Shown one piece after another: positions 24,960 through 34,260 of a stretch of 35,321 bases of DNA; the stretch's first letter is position 1; every line of letters starts with the position of its first letter. The DNA lies in assembly GCA_934122035.1 (NCBI GenBank), contig CAKOVP010000015.1, forward strand, positions 1 through 35,321. The letters are read 5' to 3'. A model generated the notes under the pieces. That model was given only the letters and a program-made list of their open reading frames with translations, was not told the DNA's origin and did no database searches. Source of the stretch: an uncultured Clostridia bacterium. Its GTDB lineage: Bacteria > Bacillota > Clostridia > TANB77 > CAG-508. The position numbers and the translations under genes were made by a program.

Positions 24960-26372
24960 TTAGCACTTTTCTATGCTCATTCCTTCTTTTTGGTCTTTTA
25001 CTATGTAGCCTTTTTGTGCAATTAAATCCCTTAGTTCATCTGATTTTGCCCAGTCTTTATTTTGTCTTGCTATTTTTCTTTGTTCTACCAATTCTTTTAT
25101 TTCTTCTGGTATTTCTTCTATATTTTTATTTTTTTCAAATTCTTCTAAATATTTCTTTGCATTTTTTAGGTCTAATCCTAATACCTCGTCAAATTCTAAT
25201 AAAAGTTCTGCTAATTGTTTTGATTTATTGTTATTTCTAGCAACTTCCCAAACAACACTCATAGCTCCTGGCATATTTAAATCGTCGTTTATGTAGTTTG
25301 TAAATTTTTCTCTGTATGCATTTAATTCTTCTTCTGAAACATTGCCTTCTGCTTCTTCATTTTTTACAAAACTATCGTATAATCTTTCTAGTGCTTTTTG
25401 TGCTCCATATGCTCCATCGAATGTGAAGTTTAGTTTATTTCTATAATGTGCTGTAAAGCAAAAAAGTTTAAATGCTAAAGGCGCAATTCCTTTTTCTTTT
25501 AATTGTGATATTGTATAGGTATTTCCTAAGCTTTTAGACATTTTTCCGCCATCTACTTGTAAATATTCGCAGTGCATCCAAATTTTTGCAGGTATTTTTC
25601 CTGTTGCACCTTTTGCTTGGGCAATTTCGTTTTCATGATGTGTTGGAATATGGTCTACTCCACCTGTGTGAATATCAAATTCTTCACCTAAAAATCTTTT
25701 TCCCATTGTAGAGCACTCTAAATGCCAGCCTGGATATGATAATCCCCAAGGGCTTTCCCATTTCATTATATGGTTTTTAGGTGCTTTTATCCAAAGTGCA
25801 AAATCATATGGATTTCTTTTTTCTGGATCTACATCTACTCTTGCTCCTGCAATTTGGTCGTCTAATTTTCTATTAGATAAAACTGGATATTTGTCTAATT
25901 TAGAAATATCAAAATATATTCCTTTGCTTGTTTCGTAAGCATAACCATTTTCTAATATTTTTTTAACATATTCTATCATTTGAGGAATGTTTTCTGTGGC
26001 TTTTGTTATTATTTCTGGTCTGTCTATGTTTAGTTTACCCATATCTTCTAAAAATATTTTAGTATAAAAGTCTGCAATTTCATATGGATTTTTGTTTTCT
26101 TTTTTTGCAGCTTTTTCCATTTTATCTTCGCCTTCGTCGGCATCAGACTCTAAATGTCCAACATCTGTAATGTTCATTACGTGTTTTAGTTTGTAGCCAT
26201 TATATTTTAAAACTCTTCTTAGTGTATCCATAAATATGTAAGTTCTAAAATTGCCAATATGAGCATAGCTGTAGACAGTAGGTCCACAACTATACATCCT
26301 TACTTCATCTTGGTTTAATGGCTTAAATTCTTGCTTATCTCTTGTAAGAGTATTATATAAATTTAATTTCAT
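24960..26372 (-). CDS. cysS: Cysteinyl-tRNA synthetase
   Basis: Class I aminoacyl-tRNA synthetase that charges tRNA-Cys. The 470-residue protein has the zinc-binding Cys in YSCGPTVY (about residue 29), the HIGH-type motif AHIGNFR, the cysteine-site GGVDHIPTHHENEIAQ and the KMSKS loop. The C-terminal DALR and anticodon region ends in DLIAQKGYIVKDQKEG. It starts at ATG with AAAGGAG, 42 bp after the PBP gene, so no T-box leader is present; co-transcription with the PBP gene is likely. Confidence 0.97.
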   Translation of the reverse strand: MKLNLYNTLTRDKQEFKPLNQDEVRMYSCGPTVYSYAHIGNFRTYIFMDTLRRVLKYNGYKLKHVMNITDVGHLESDADEGEDKMEKAAKKENKNPYEIADFYTKIFLEDMGKLNIDRPEIITKATENIPQMIEYVKKILENGYAYETSKGIYFDISKLDKYPVLSNRKLDDQIAGARVDVDPEKRNPYDFALWIKAPKNHIMKWESPWGLSYPGWHLECSTMGKRFLGEEFDIHTGGVDHIPTHHENEIAQAKGATGKIPAKIWMHCEYLQVDGGKMSKSLGNTYTISQLKEKGIAPLAFKLFCFTAHYRNKLNFTFDGAYGAQKALERLYDSFVKNEEAEGNVSEEELNAYREKFTNYINDDLNMPGAMSVVWEVARNNNKSKQLAELLLEFDEVLGLDLKNAKKYLEEFEKNKNIEEIPEEIKELVEQRKIARQNKDWAKSDELRDLIAQKGYIVKDQKEGMSIEKC

Positions 26373-26414
26373 ATTTATAAAGTTTCTCCTTTAATTCATC
26401 TATATGCGTTTGTT

Positions 26415-29072
26415 TTATACCTCATTACTTGATATAGTATTCTTTCCAGTAGTATTATTTGAAACTGTATTATTTGAAGGAGTTACAGTATTGTTTACAA
26501 CTTCGTTTGTAGCAGAAGTTTTTTTCTTACTTACTACAATTGTTATTTTGTCTCCTGTTTTTACTTCTGTTCCTTCTTTTAAACTTTGTGATAATACAAT
26601 TCCATCGTCTTTAGTAGAAGTTTTAGTTTCTACTGTAACTTTTAGTCCTAATTTTTCTAGTGCAGCTTTAGCATCAGCTTGTTTTTTGCCAACTACATTT
26701 GTAACTTTTATAGTTTTTTTAGTATGTGTTGTACAAGTTTCTGTTGGTATATTGTATTTATCTCCATCATTTGTTTTCCATAAAGTTGTATTTTCTTTTT
26801 CTGGCTTTTTAGTATATGTTTTTTCTTCTGTGTTAGGACAAAATTCTGTTGCAATTTTTCCTGTATCTTTACATATTGTTAGTTTTGTATGTCCATCACA
26901 GTAATCTGGTACAGTACCTTTTACAAAATATTCCGTGTATGTGTCTGTGCAATCATCTGTTGCAACTTTTCCAGAAGTCTTACATATTTTTGCAGTTACT
27001 ATATTACTTGGTTTTTCGAAAGAAGTATTACTTTCTAGTCCTGAATGTATTTTCTTCATTACAGAAGTCCATAATGATGCTGCCCTATTAGGATAATTTG
27101 CTCCAGCATAATATAGGTTTTCTGGTATATCAAATCCATACCAAGCTGCTGCTGTGTAGTAATTTGTAAATCCACAGAACCATCTATCGTAGTTGTCGTT
27201 TGTTGTTCCTGTTTTTCCAGCTGTTGCCTGCCCAGATATCTTAGCAGATGTTGCTGTTCCATTTGAACCTGTTACTGGTCCAGTTAAAATACTTTTTAAT
27301 ATATAACTATTTGCTTCTGACATTACTCTATTTTTTTCTTGTTTTGGTTCTAATACAACACTTCCAGAAGAGTCTTCTACTTTTGTGTAGAATGTTGGAG
27401 TTATATATACACCATCATTTGCAATTGTTGCATATGCTCCAGCCATTTCTAAAGGCGTTATTCCTTCTGTTGCACCACCTAAAACAAGTGATAAGTTTTC
27501 ATCATTATGTTCTGCATTTTCTTTTGCAGTTATAAGTGTTGATATTCCCATTTTTCTCATAAATGCAATTGAATTTGCAGGGCCTACTTCATCCATTATT
27601 TTAACGTTTACTGTATTGGCAGAAAATTCTATTGCTTTTCTTACAGTTACTAAATCATAGCCAGAATGTGGATTTGGAGAATAGTTGCCAAAAGAAGTTC
27701 TAGATTCATCGTAGACTGTAGCTGCTGTAATTATTCCAGACTCTAATGCTGGAGCAACTGCTGCTAGTGGTTTTATAGAAGATCCTGGTTGTCTTGGTGA
27801 TTGTGTTGCTCTATTTTGACCATTAGAATCTACGTCATCTCCTAGTCCTCCCATACATCCAACTACATAACCTGTTTTATGATCTATTATTACAATTGCA
27901 GATTGGGTATGTCCACTATTTACTTTTTCTCCATTTTTGGTTGCTACACCATAGAAAATATGATCTCCACTTCTATAAACTTCTTCTGCATATCCTTGAA
28001 TTGTGCTATCTTGTGTTGTATATATCTTATATCCACCACCTGCAATCATTTGTGTTGCTATTTTTGTAGATACATCTTTTTCTGCTGCAAATTCTTTTAT
28101 TACTTGGTTATATGCAGCTCTTGCTAAGTAAGACATAGATGTTCCAGAAGATGTATTTCCTTGTGAGAATTTTAATCCGTCTTCTACTTCTTGTTTTGCA
28201 CTATCATATTCTTCTTGTGTTATTTTTCCTAATTCCAACATTTTTGATAAAACAGTTTTTGTTCTGTTTTTTATTCTTTCACTGTTATCTTTTTCTCCAA
28301 ATGGATTATAGCTATTTGGAGCATGATTTATACCTGCTAAGAATGCACATTCTGCTAGGTCTAAATCTTGTACTGATTTATCAAAATAATACCTTGCGCC
28401 TAACTGCACACCATAAACATCAGAACCAACAAATATTGTATTTAAATATAACTCTAAAATTTGCTGTTTAGAGAACCATTGTTCTAATTTATATGCTCTA
28501 GACATTTCTCTTATTTTTCTTTGAATTCCTGCTACTCCAGAGTCATCATCATCGTTCATTAAGTTTTTAACTAATTGTTGTGTAATTGTACTTCCTCCAT
28601 AAGAAGAGCTTCCTCTACGTATTATGTAAGTAGCTGTTGCACCTAAGGTTCTTTTTATATCTACTCCGTGATGAGTATAAAATCTCTCATCTTCTATTGA
28701 TATATATGCATCTTGTAACATTTGAGGAACTTCATCTAATGTAACAGTTCTTCTTTTTTCTTCTCCAGAAACATTTGCTATTTCTGTTCCATCTTTATCG
28801 TATATTATTGTATCTACAGATTTAGAAGTAAGGTCTTCTCTTGTCATTGCCCAATCATCATTATTAAATAATGCGATAATTGCCCCTGCTCCTGCAATAC
28901 AAACTAATATAAATAGAACTACCATTACCTTTAAGAATGTTGCAAATTTTTTGTGTCTTTTCCAAAAACCTTGTTTCCTGTCTAATTTTGTAGTTTCTTT
29001 ATTTCTTTTTTTAGTATTTTTTACTGGTTTATTATCTTTATTATGTTTTTTCCTATTGTCGGATCTACTCAT
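26415..29072 (-). CDS. Class A penicillin-binding protein (PBP1A type) with PASTA domain
   Basis: Bifunctional peptidoglycan synthase of 885 residues. A basic cytosolic N-terminus is followed by one membrane helix (about 46-68) and a GT51 glycosyltransferase domain with EDERFYTHHGVD, GGSTITQQLVKN and RKIREM. The transpeptidase domain has the SxxK motif in PGSSIKPLA, SAN in EFSANTVN and KTGT in AGKTGTTND. A cysteine-containing linker, one PASTA domain (VTNVVGKKQADAKAALEKLG) and an Asn/Thr/Ser-rich tail follow. All catalytic motifs are present. It starts at ATG with a strong AAGGAGG. It is followed by cysS. Confidence 0.95.
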   Translation of the reverse strand: MSRSDNRKKHNKDNKPVKNTKKRNKETTKLDRKQGFWKRHKKFATFLKVMVVLFILVCIAGAGAIIALFNNDDWAMTREDLTSKSVDTIIYDKDGTEIANVSGEEKRRTVTLDEVPQMLQDAYISIEDERFYTHHGVDIKRTLGATATYIIRRGSSSYGGSTITQQLVKNLMNDDDDSGVAGIQRKIREMSRAYKLEQWFSKQQILELYLNTIFVGSDVYGVQLGARYYFDKSVQDLDLAECAFLAGINHAPNSYNPFGEKDNSERIKNRTKTVLSKMLELGKITQEEYDSAKQEVEDGLKFSQGNTSSGTSMSYLARAAYNQVIKEFAAEKDVSTKIATQMIAGGGYKIYTTQDSTIQGYAEEVYRSGDHIFYGVATKNGEKVNSGHTQSAIVIIDHKTGYVVGCMGGLGDDVDSNGQNRATQSPRQPGSSIKPLAAVAPALESGIITAATVYDESRTSFGNYSPNPHSGYDLVTVRKAIEFSANTVNVKIMDEVGPANSIAFMRKMGISTLITAKENAEHNDENLSLVLGGATEGITPLEMAGAYATIANDGVYITPTFYTKVEDSSGSVVLEPKQEKNRVMSEANSYILKSILTGPVTGSNGTATSAKISGQATAGKTGTTNDNYDRWFCGFTNYYTAAAWYGFDIPENLYYAGANYPNRAASLWTSVMKKIHSGLESNTSFEKPSNIVTAKICKTSGKVATDDCTDTYTEYFVKGTVPDYCDGHTKLTICKDTGKIATEFCPNTEEKTYTKKPEKENTTLWKTNDGDKYNIPTETCTTHTKKTIKVTNVVGKKQADAKAALEKLGLKVTVETKTSTKDDGIVLSQSLKEGTEVKTGDKITIVVSKKKTSATNEVVNNTVTPSNNTVSNNTTGKNTISSNEV

Positions 29073-29261
29073 ATTTAGATAAACCTCCTTATTTCTTATT
29101 TTATAATTACTACACCATTATATTACATATTTGTATAAAAGTAAAAGCTTTTTGTTAAAATTATTTTCCTTTTACCAGTTCGTATTTACTTTTGAAGAAA
29201 TCCATTTATCTTTTCACTAACCTTCCAATTTCATAAGTGCAAAATTTTTACCACAATGTTT

Positions 29262-30113
29262 CTAATAGGTAAAATCTTCTATTATATCACCAGCATTCAT
29301 AACTAATTTAGCACCTTGTTTTATTAAATTATTAGTTCCATATGAATTAACTTGATCTATATTCCCTGGTACAGCATAGATCGTTTTTCCTTGTTCCAAT
29401 GCAAAGTCTACTGTTATAATGGTTCCACTTTTTTCTTTGGCTTCTACTACTAAAACTCCATCAGACAAGGCACTTATTAATCTATTTCTTTCTGGAAATG
29501 TATATTTAGTCGGTCTTCTTCCAATAATATATTCAGACATTAATAATCCATTATTTTTTATTATTTCTTCTTCTAGCTCTTTATTTTCTGGCGGATATAT
29601 GTAATCTAACCCATTACCTAAAATTGATATTGTTCCTTTTTTAGCATAAACACAGCCTCTATGTGAAAACGAATCTATCCCTCTTGCTCCTCCACTTACT
29701 ATTGTTATTCCGCATCTTGAAAGCTCATATGAAAACTTAAGAGATATTTTTCTTCCATATTCGCTATATTTTCTACAGCCTATAATAGCAATTTTAGGTC
29801 CTATTCTTGCTAGTTCTACATTTCCTTTGCAATACAAAACTATTGGATAGTCATATATATCTTTTAATTTTTGTGGATATTCTTTATCATCTATTGTTAT
29901 TATTTTTATATTCTGTTTTTTCATTGATATAATTTTATTTTCTAACATTTTCATATATCTAGGCATCGTTTCTGTTTCTTTATTTTTATAATAATCTTGA
30001 AATATATTTTTTGGATTTTTAAATTCATTAAGCAAATTTATTTTTTGAATTGCACTTAAATTTTCTATTGAAGAAAGCCATATATAATATTTATTCTCTT
30101 CTATACTTTTCAT
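29262..30113 (-). CDS. dprA: DNA-processing protein DprA
   Basis: Loads RecA on incoming single-stranded DNA during natural transformation and protects it. The 283-residue protein has the DprA Rossmann core with GCRKYSEYGRKIS, SGGARGIDSFSHRG, ILGNGLDYIYPPEN, FPERNRLISALSDGVLVVEA and the C-terminal AVPGNIDQVNSYGTNNLI. The N-terminal helical domain is short, and no C-terminal winged-helix domain is present, as in many Firmicute versions. It starts at ATG with AAAGGAAA. Confidence 0.95.
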   Translation of the reverse strand: MKSIEENKYYIWLSSIENLSAIQKINLLNEFKNPKNIFQDYYKNKETETMPRYMKMLENKIISMKKQNIKIITIDDKEYPQKLKDIYDYPIVLYCKGNVELARIGPKIAIIGCRKYSEYGRKISLKFSYELSRCGITIVSGGARGIDSFSHRGCVYAKKGTISILGNGLDYIYPPENKELEEEIIKNNGLLMSEYIIGRRPTKYTFPERNRLISALSDGVLVVEAKEKSGTIITVDFALEQGKTIYAVPGNIDQVNSYGTNNLIKQGAKLVMNAGDIIEDFTY

Positions 30114-30217
30114 ATTTTCCTTTCATTTATTTTTTATAATATCTCGATTTTTCTATTCGAAGCTTTATATCCAATATATAATGCTCCTACACTTTTTACT
30201 TTACTAACACAAAAACA

Positions 30218-30254
30218 GGAAATAAAAGTAAGTAATATTCTTACTTCTATTCCC
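30218..30254 (-). terminator. Hairpin terminator downstream of folD
   Basis: GGAAATAAAAGTAAG (30218-30232) pairs with CTTACTTCTATTCCC (30240-30254), forming a long stem with a 7-base loop. On the minus strand a TGTTTTTG run follows. It lies in the 277-bp gap between folD and dprA. The rest of that gap holds nothing I can name. Confidence 0.65.
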
Positions 30255-30390
30255 TATTTTATCTTTTTCTATTACATTAAATCATTATCTAAAATTCAAA
30301 CTCATATTAGTTATATGTACTTAAATTGTAATACGTTTTATTCTTGTATATTAAATTTATCAAATAGTATTTTTCATGGCAATTATTATT

Positions 30391-31242
30391 TTATATATTA
30401 TTTTGTAATTTAGTTGCTTTAACCACATTATTTAAAAGCATTGCTATTGTCATTGGTCCCACACCACCAGGTACTGGCGTTATGTATGAAGAAACTTTAC
30501 TTACATTTTCGAAATCTACATCTCCAACTAATTTTCCTTCTTCATTTCTATTCATTCCAACATCTATAACAACTGCTCCTGGCTTTACCATTTCTTTTGT
30601 TACCATATTAATCTTGCCAACTGCAGAAACTATTATATCTGCATTTTTTGTAATTTCTCCTATATTTTTTGTTTTAGAATGACATATTGTAACCGTTGCA
30701 TTTTTATTTAATAAGCACTGTGCCATTGGTTTTCCAACAATATTGCTTCTTCCTATTACAACTGCATTTTTTCCTGTTAAATCTATGTTATATTCTTCAA
30801 ACATTTTCATAATTCCAAATGGTGTACACGAAATAAAGCAATCTTGAACAGTCATTAATTTTCCAATGTTTATTGGATTAAATCCATCAACATCTTTTCT
30901 GTAATCTATTAAATTGAAAGCCTCTTGTATATTTAATCCCTTTGGAATTGGACTTTGCAATAAAATACCATTTATGTCTTTTCTATCATTTAATTCTTTT
31001 ATTATAGATAAAAGTTTGTCCATTGTTGTATTTTCGTCTAACAAAATTTCTTCGTATTCAATACCAACTTCTTGACAGGCTTTGCTTTTATTTCTAACAT
31101 ACACTTTAGACGCAGGATCATTTCCGACTAAAATAACTGCAAGTTTTGGTACTATATTTATTGCTTTTAAATCTTCTACTTCCTTTTTTAATTTTTCTCT
31201 TGTTTTTTGAGCTAATAATTTTCCATCTATTAATTGATACAT
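30391..31242 (-). CDS. folD: Bifunctional methylene-tetrahydrofolate dehydrogenase/cyclohydrolase
   Basis: Interconverts methylene-, methenyl- and 10-formyl-tetrahydrofolate using NADP, next to Fhs in one-carbon metabolism. The 283-residue protein has the FolD motifs VGNDPASKVYVRNKSKACQ with the catalytic Lys, LLQSPIP, KDVDGFNP, the Rossmann motif VIGRSNIVGKP and the C-terminal VPGGVGPMTIAMLL signature. It is complete and starts at ATG with AAAAGGAAA. Confidence 0.97.
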   Translation of the reverse strand: MYQLIDGKLLAQKTREKLKKEVEDLKAINIVPKLAVILVGNDPASKVYVRNKSKACQEVGIEYEEILLDENTTMDKLLSIIKELNDRKDINGILLQSPIPKGLNIQEAFNLIDYRKDVDGFNPINIGKLMTVQDCFISCTPFGIMKMFEEYNIDLTGKNAVVIGRSNIVGKPMAQCLLNKNATVTICHSKTKNIGEITKNADIIVSAVGKINMVTKEMVKPGAVVIDVGMNRNEEGKLVGDVDFENVSKVSSYITPVPGGVGPMTIAMLLNNVVKATKLQNNI

Positions 31243-31373
31243 TTTTTATTTCCTTTTCTCTTAATGTTTTACCAGACATATTATACAATATTTATATTTG
31301 TTTTACTATAGTTTTTATAAACAACTTAAAATTTTATTGTTTTCCGGCTTCTTTTCAATTAGAATTTAGCTAA

Positions 31374-31913
31374 TTAATTATTTTTGTTACCGAATATAAT
31401 AATAATTGTGTTATTATCTATTTGGTTTATTACTTCTTGCATTTTTGAACATTCAATTGCTACACAGCCAGCTGTTGGTTTATTCTTGCTGCAATGTAAG
31501 AATATTGCACTTCCTTTTCCCTTTTCATTAGTTGGATTTGACTTTATTTCTATTGCATATTTATATTCTTCTGGGTATTCTATTAAATGTTCTGCACTTT
31601 TCCAATCCTTTTTTATATTCTTAACATTTACAAGTTGATTATAATAGTTTGACTCAATATCGTCAATCCAATACAAGTTTTTATTTATTTTTCTATAGTT
31701 AATTTTATTGTTGTTTATTGTGTTTTTTGTTCCAAAAGCAATTCCTAGGTTGAATATTCCTTCTGGTGTTTTTTTATCTCCTTCTTTTTTGTTTAATGTA
31801 ATTCCATTTTGTCCAATATATGCTATTGTTTCTAATATTTTTATATACTTTTGTTTTTCTTTTTTATAGAGTTCAAATTTTGCTTTATCCTTTATATAAA
31901 GTTGTCTTACCAA
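31374..31913 (-). CDS. L,D-transpeptidase (YkuD family)
   Basis: A 179-residue protein with the YkuD catalytic motif HCSKNKPTAGCVAI near the C-terminus (His and Cys of the HXnTxGC site). Upstream are the family strands GQNGITLNKKEGDKKTPEG and IEYPEEYKYAIEIKSNP. Such enzymes make 3-3 cross-links in peptidoglycan or attach other groups. No clear signal peptide is seen; a short hydrophobic stretch could be added by an upstream start. The TTG at 31913 is poorly placed for the AGGAGG at 31941-31947, which would better serve an in-frame ATA or ATT codon; the true N-terminus is uncertain. It lies after the ATP-grasp gene, separated by a terminator-like repeat. Confidence 0.8.
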   Translation of the reverse strand: MVRQLYIKDKAKFELYKKEKQKYIKILETIAYIGQNGITLNKKEGDKKTPEGIFNLGIAFGTKNTINNNKINYRKINKNLYWIDDIESNYYNQLVNVKNIKKDWKSAEHLIEYPEEYKYAIEIKSNPTNEKGKGSAIFLHCSKNKPTAGCVAIECSKMQEVINQIDNNTIIIIFGNKNN

Positions 31914-31960
31914 TATAATATAATTTATTTTTATTGAAGATTCCTCCTACTTTTTAATAA

Positions 31961-31998
31961 AAAACTAGGCTCCCAGATTTTATTCCTTTGCCTAGTCC
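31961..31998 (-). terminator. Terminator-like repeat, copy A (downstream of ATP-grasp gene)
   Basis: On the minus strand: CTAGGC, a 19-base loop with AAAGGAATAAAATCTG, then GCCTAG and six T. It is a good rho-independent terminator 10 bp after the ATP-grasp stop codon. It matches copy B at 34189-34226 in 34 of 38 positions. Confidence 0.75.
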
Positions 31999-32006
31999 CT
32001 ATATTT

Positions 32007-33026
32007 TTATCTTTTATAATTTTCACAATATTCTCTTACTGCTTTTACTATATGCTTAATTGTTTCATCATCTTCCTTCATATATCCAATAAAGAAACCT
32101 GGATTAACCATCTCAAATTCAATTAAAATTGGCATTCCTTCTTTATTTTTCATAAAATCTATTCTACATATATCTAATTTAATGTTGTACAATTCAGTAA
32201 AATACTTAATTACATTTTCCATTATTTTTATCTCGTCTTCACTAGGATGATATTTTTCTATAACTCTAGTCTTTTGATTTGGTAAATCAGATTCTGGGGT
32301 TTTTGGATAATTTTTCTTTTGTCCATATATTAATTTTCCTCCTATAAAAACTAATTGATATTCTCCATTCCAAATCTCGCTTTTTATAGGTTGTATAACC
32401 CAACCTCCTACCTTGTTTTCTTTATATCTTAAAAATCCTTCATCTATATCTTTTAAACATTTTAATGAATTGCTTAATTCCCCTGTTATTGGTTTTATTA
32501 AATAATTCTCTAATTGTGAGTACTCATTTTTTATTTGATTGTATTCAACTTTTTTACTATATTCTTTTGTTGGTATTGTTAGCATTCCAATTTTCTTTAA
32601 TTTTTCACTATCAACTTCAACTAAATACTTTTTGGTCATTCCTTTTCTCATCGCAACTGGATTATTTAATGCTACTCCTTTATAATTTTCAATCAAATAA
32701 TCTAAATAATTAGCAATCATTTGGAAGTTTCCTTCAACTGAGCCTAGATTTCTAATTATCATAAATTCTATTTTCTCGTTTACTTCTTCTATATTCATAT
32801 TTATCTTTTTATTTTCATTTACAAAATAAACATCATTCCAATTTCCATTATCAAAGTTTTCAATAGTAGTTAAGTAAACTCCCCAACCATTATTGTAAAA
32901 TTCCTCTATCATTTGTCTTACTTCTTTGCTATATTTTATATCTTCGCTATAGCTATTGTTTTCTATCATAAATATATAATTATTTAATGCTTCAATATTT
33001 TTTACATGTATTAGTATATTTTTCAT
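32007..33026 (-). CDS. ATP-grasp ligase of unknown substrate
   Basis: A 339-residue protein with the ATP-grasp layout of glutathione-synthetase-like enzymes. The N-terminal pre-ATP-grasp domain ends at FMIIRNLGSVEGNF and ALNNPVAMRKGMTKKYL. The ATP-binding and catalytic part has YLIKPITGELSNS, WVIQPIKSE and ELYNIKLDICRIDFMK, with the metal-binding LIEFEMVNPGFF near the end. Such enzymes join a carboxylate to an amine or thiol through an acyl phosphate. The substrate cannot be told. It starts 1 bp after the M14 peptidase stop, with its GGAGAAG site inside that gene, so the two are translationally coupled. Confidence 0.8.
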   Translation of the reverse strand: MKNILIHVKNIEALNNYIFMIENNSYSEDIKYSKEVRQMIEEFYNNGWGVYLTTIENFDNGNWNDVYFVNENKKINMNIEEVNEKIEFMIIRNLGSVEGNFQMIANYLDYLIENYKGVALNNPVAMRKGMTKKYLVEVDSEKLKKIGMLTIPTKEYSKKVEYNQIKNEYSQLENYLIKPITGELSNSLKCLKDIDEGFLRYKENKVGGWVIQPIKSEIWNGEYQLVFIGGKLIYGQKKNYPKTPESDLPNQKTRVIEKYHPSEDEIKIMENVIKYFTELYNIKLDICRIDFMKNKEGMPILIEFEMVNPGFFIGYMKEDDETIKHIVKAVREYCENYKR

Positions 33027-33027
33027 T

Positions 33028-34038
33028 TTATTCTTCTCCTAACAATTCTTTTATAAATTTTTTTCCAATATTATTTATATTATTATAATCTTGCTTCATC
33101 GTTAATTCTATTAAAATCGTATTACAATGATACTTTCCAAAAACATATTCATTTGCAGTCTTCGAAAAAACATTAATAATCTTCTTTTGTTTTATTAACG
33201 CTCTTGCAAATCTCTTTATTTTTGATGGACTTGTTAAAACCTTAATTCCTGCTATCTTGTCAACCTTTATATTTTTGCAAGGTGTTCTTATATAATTTTC
33301 GCTTGTTATTTCATCATTGTGCACATCTATAAAAAATTTCACATCTAAAGTTTTCAATTTTTCTTTAATATGTTTAATTTCAACAGGTCCATTTTTTTTA
33401 TTCCAACTTCTATTATAATCAACTCCATTAGTATATCTATGATTTCCGTTTTTCACACCATTCCTGTTTACTATTGGATAAATTACAAAACAATATTTTT
33501 CTAAAATATCTTTTGAGTTTAATATTTCTTGTATTGCTCCTTCAACAAAAAAACTCGATAGTGTTTCTCCAGGATGCTGTCTAGCCGTAATTACTACTGC
33601 TGGAAGTTTTATATTTCCTATAATTACTTCGTCAATAGGCTCAGACTTGTATTTTATGTTTTCATTATTTTCCTTCTTAATAAATTTTTTTAAATCTTCT
33701 TGTATATATCTTGGTACTAATGAAATTTCTTGTTTTGTTTTAGGCTTAATGTTTATTACTAATTCATTCTCCTCATTTATATAAAAATCCTTTAAACGTT
33801 TCCATTCTTTTTCTTTAATATATGGAATGTTTTGAACATCTTTTCTGTAATATGGAGAATTCTGTATATTTTTTATATAAATTATAGCTTTTCTTTCTTC
33901 TTGGTTATCTACAATGAAGTTATAGTAATGGCTATATTTTCCATTTTCTTCATTTAATGATAAATACATAATATTGTTATCTATATCATTTTTTAATACT
34001 TTTATAGCTGCTCCTTCGTAATTATTCAAAATATTCAA
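33028..34038 (-). CDS. M14-family zinc carboxypeptidase, cytosolic type
   Basis: A 336-residue protein with an N-terminal beta domain followed by the M14 catalytic core. Seen: the zinc motif ARQHPGETLSSF, NRNGVKNGNHRYTNGVDYNRSW (the NPDG...NR region) and the third ligand in FFIDVHND. The probable catalytic Glu is in ILIELTMKQD. The N-terminal domain and lack of a signal peptide resemble cytosolic carboxypeptidases that trim glutamate or other residues from protein tails. It starts at TTG with AGAGGTGAT. It is coupled to the downstream ATP-grasp ligase, which suggests that the two add and remove, or make and trim, the same peptide. Confidence 0.82.
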   Translation of the reverse strand: MNILNNYEGAAIKVLKNDIDNNIMYLSLNEENGKYSHYYNFIVDNQEERKAIIYIKNIQNSPYYRKDVQNIPYIKEKEWKRLKDFYINEENELVINIKPKTKQEISLVPRYIQEDLKKFIKKENNENIKYKSEPIDEVIIGNIKLPAVVITARQHPGETLSSFFVEGAIQEILNSKDILEKYCFVIYPIVNRNGVKNGNHRYTNGVDYNRSWNKKNGPVEIKHIKEKLKTLDVKFFIDVHNDEITSENYIRTPCKNIKVDKIAGIKVLTSPSKIKRFARALIKQKKIINVFSKTANEYVFGKYHCNTILIELTMKQDYNNINNIGKKFIKELLGEE

Positions 34039-34188
34039 ATTATATCACCTCTCATTCTATATCTTAAAAATTAAGTTTTTTACCCATAAAAAATACTTTA
34101 TAGTAAAATCCTTTTACTATAATCATTGTTTACTGTATTTTAACACAACCATTAGAAAAATAAAATACAAAATAGTAAAAAACACAAA

Positions 34189-34226
34189 AAAACTACGCTT
34201 ACAGATTTTATTCCTTTGTCTAGTCC
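34189..34226 (-). terminator. Terminator-like repeat, copy B (downstream of tspO)
   Basis: On the minus strand this copy reads GGACTAGACAAAGGAATAAA, then ATCTG and an arm that no longer pairs perfectly, then TAG and seven T. It is 34/38 identical to copy A at 31961-31998 but has a weaker stem. Together the two copies bracket the M14/ATP-grasp pair. Confidence 0.65.
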
Positions 34227-34260
34227 TTTTTAGTTCTAAAATTTATTCAAAATAAGGTTA

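Noticed and set aside
26373..26414. T-box leader for cysS
   Set aside because: Only 42 bp separate it from the upstream gene, too short for a T-box.
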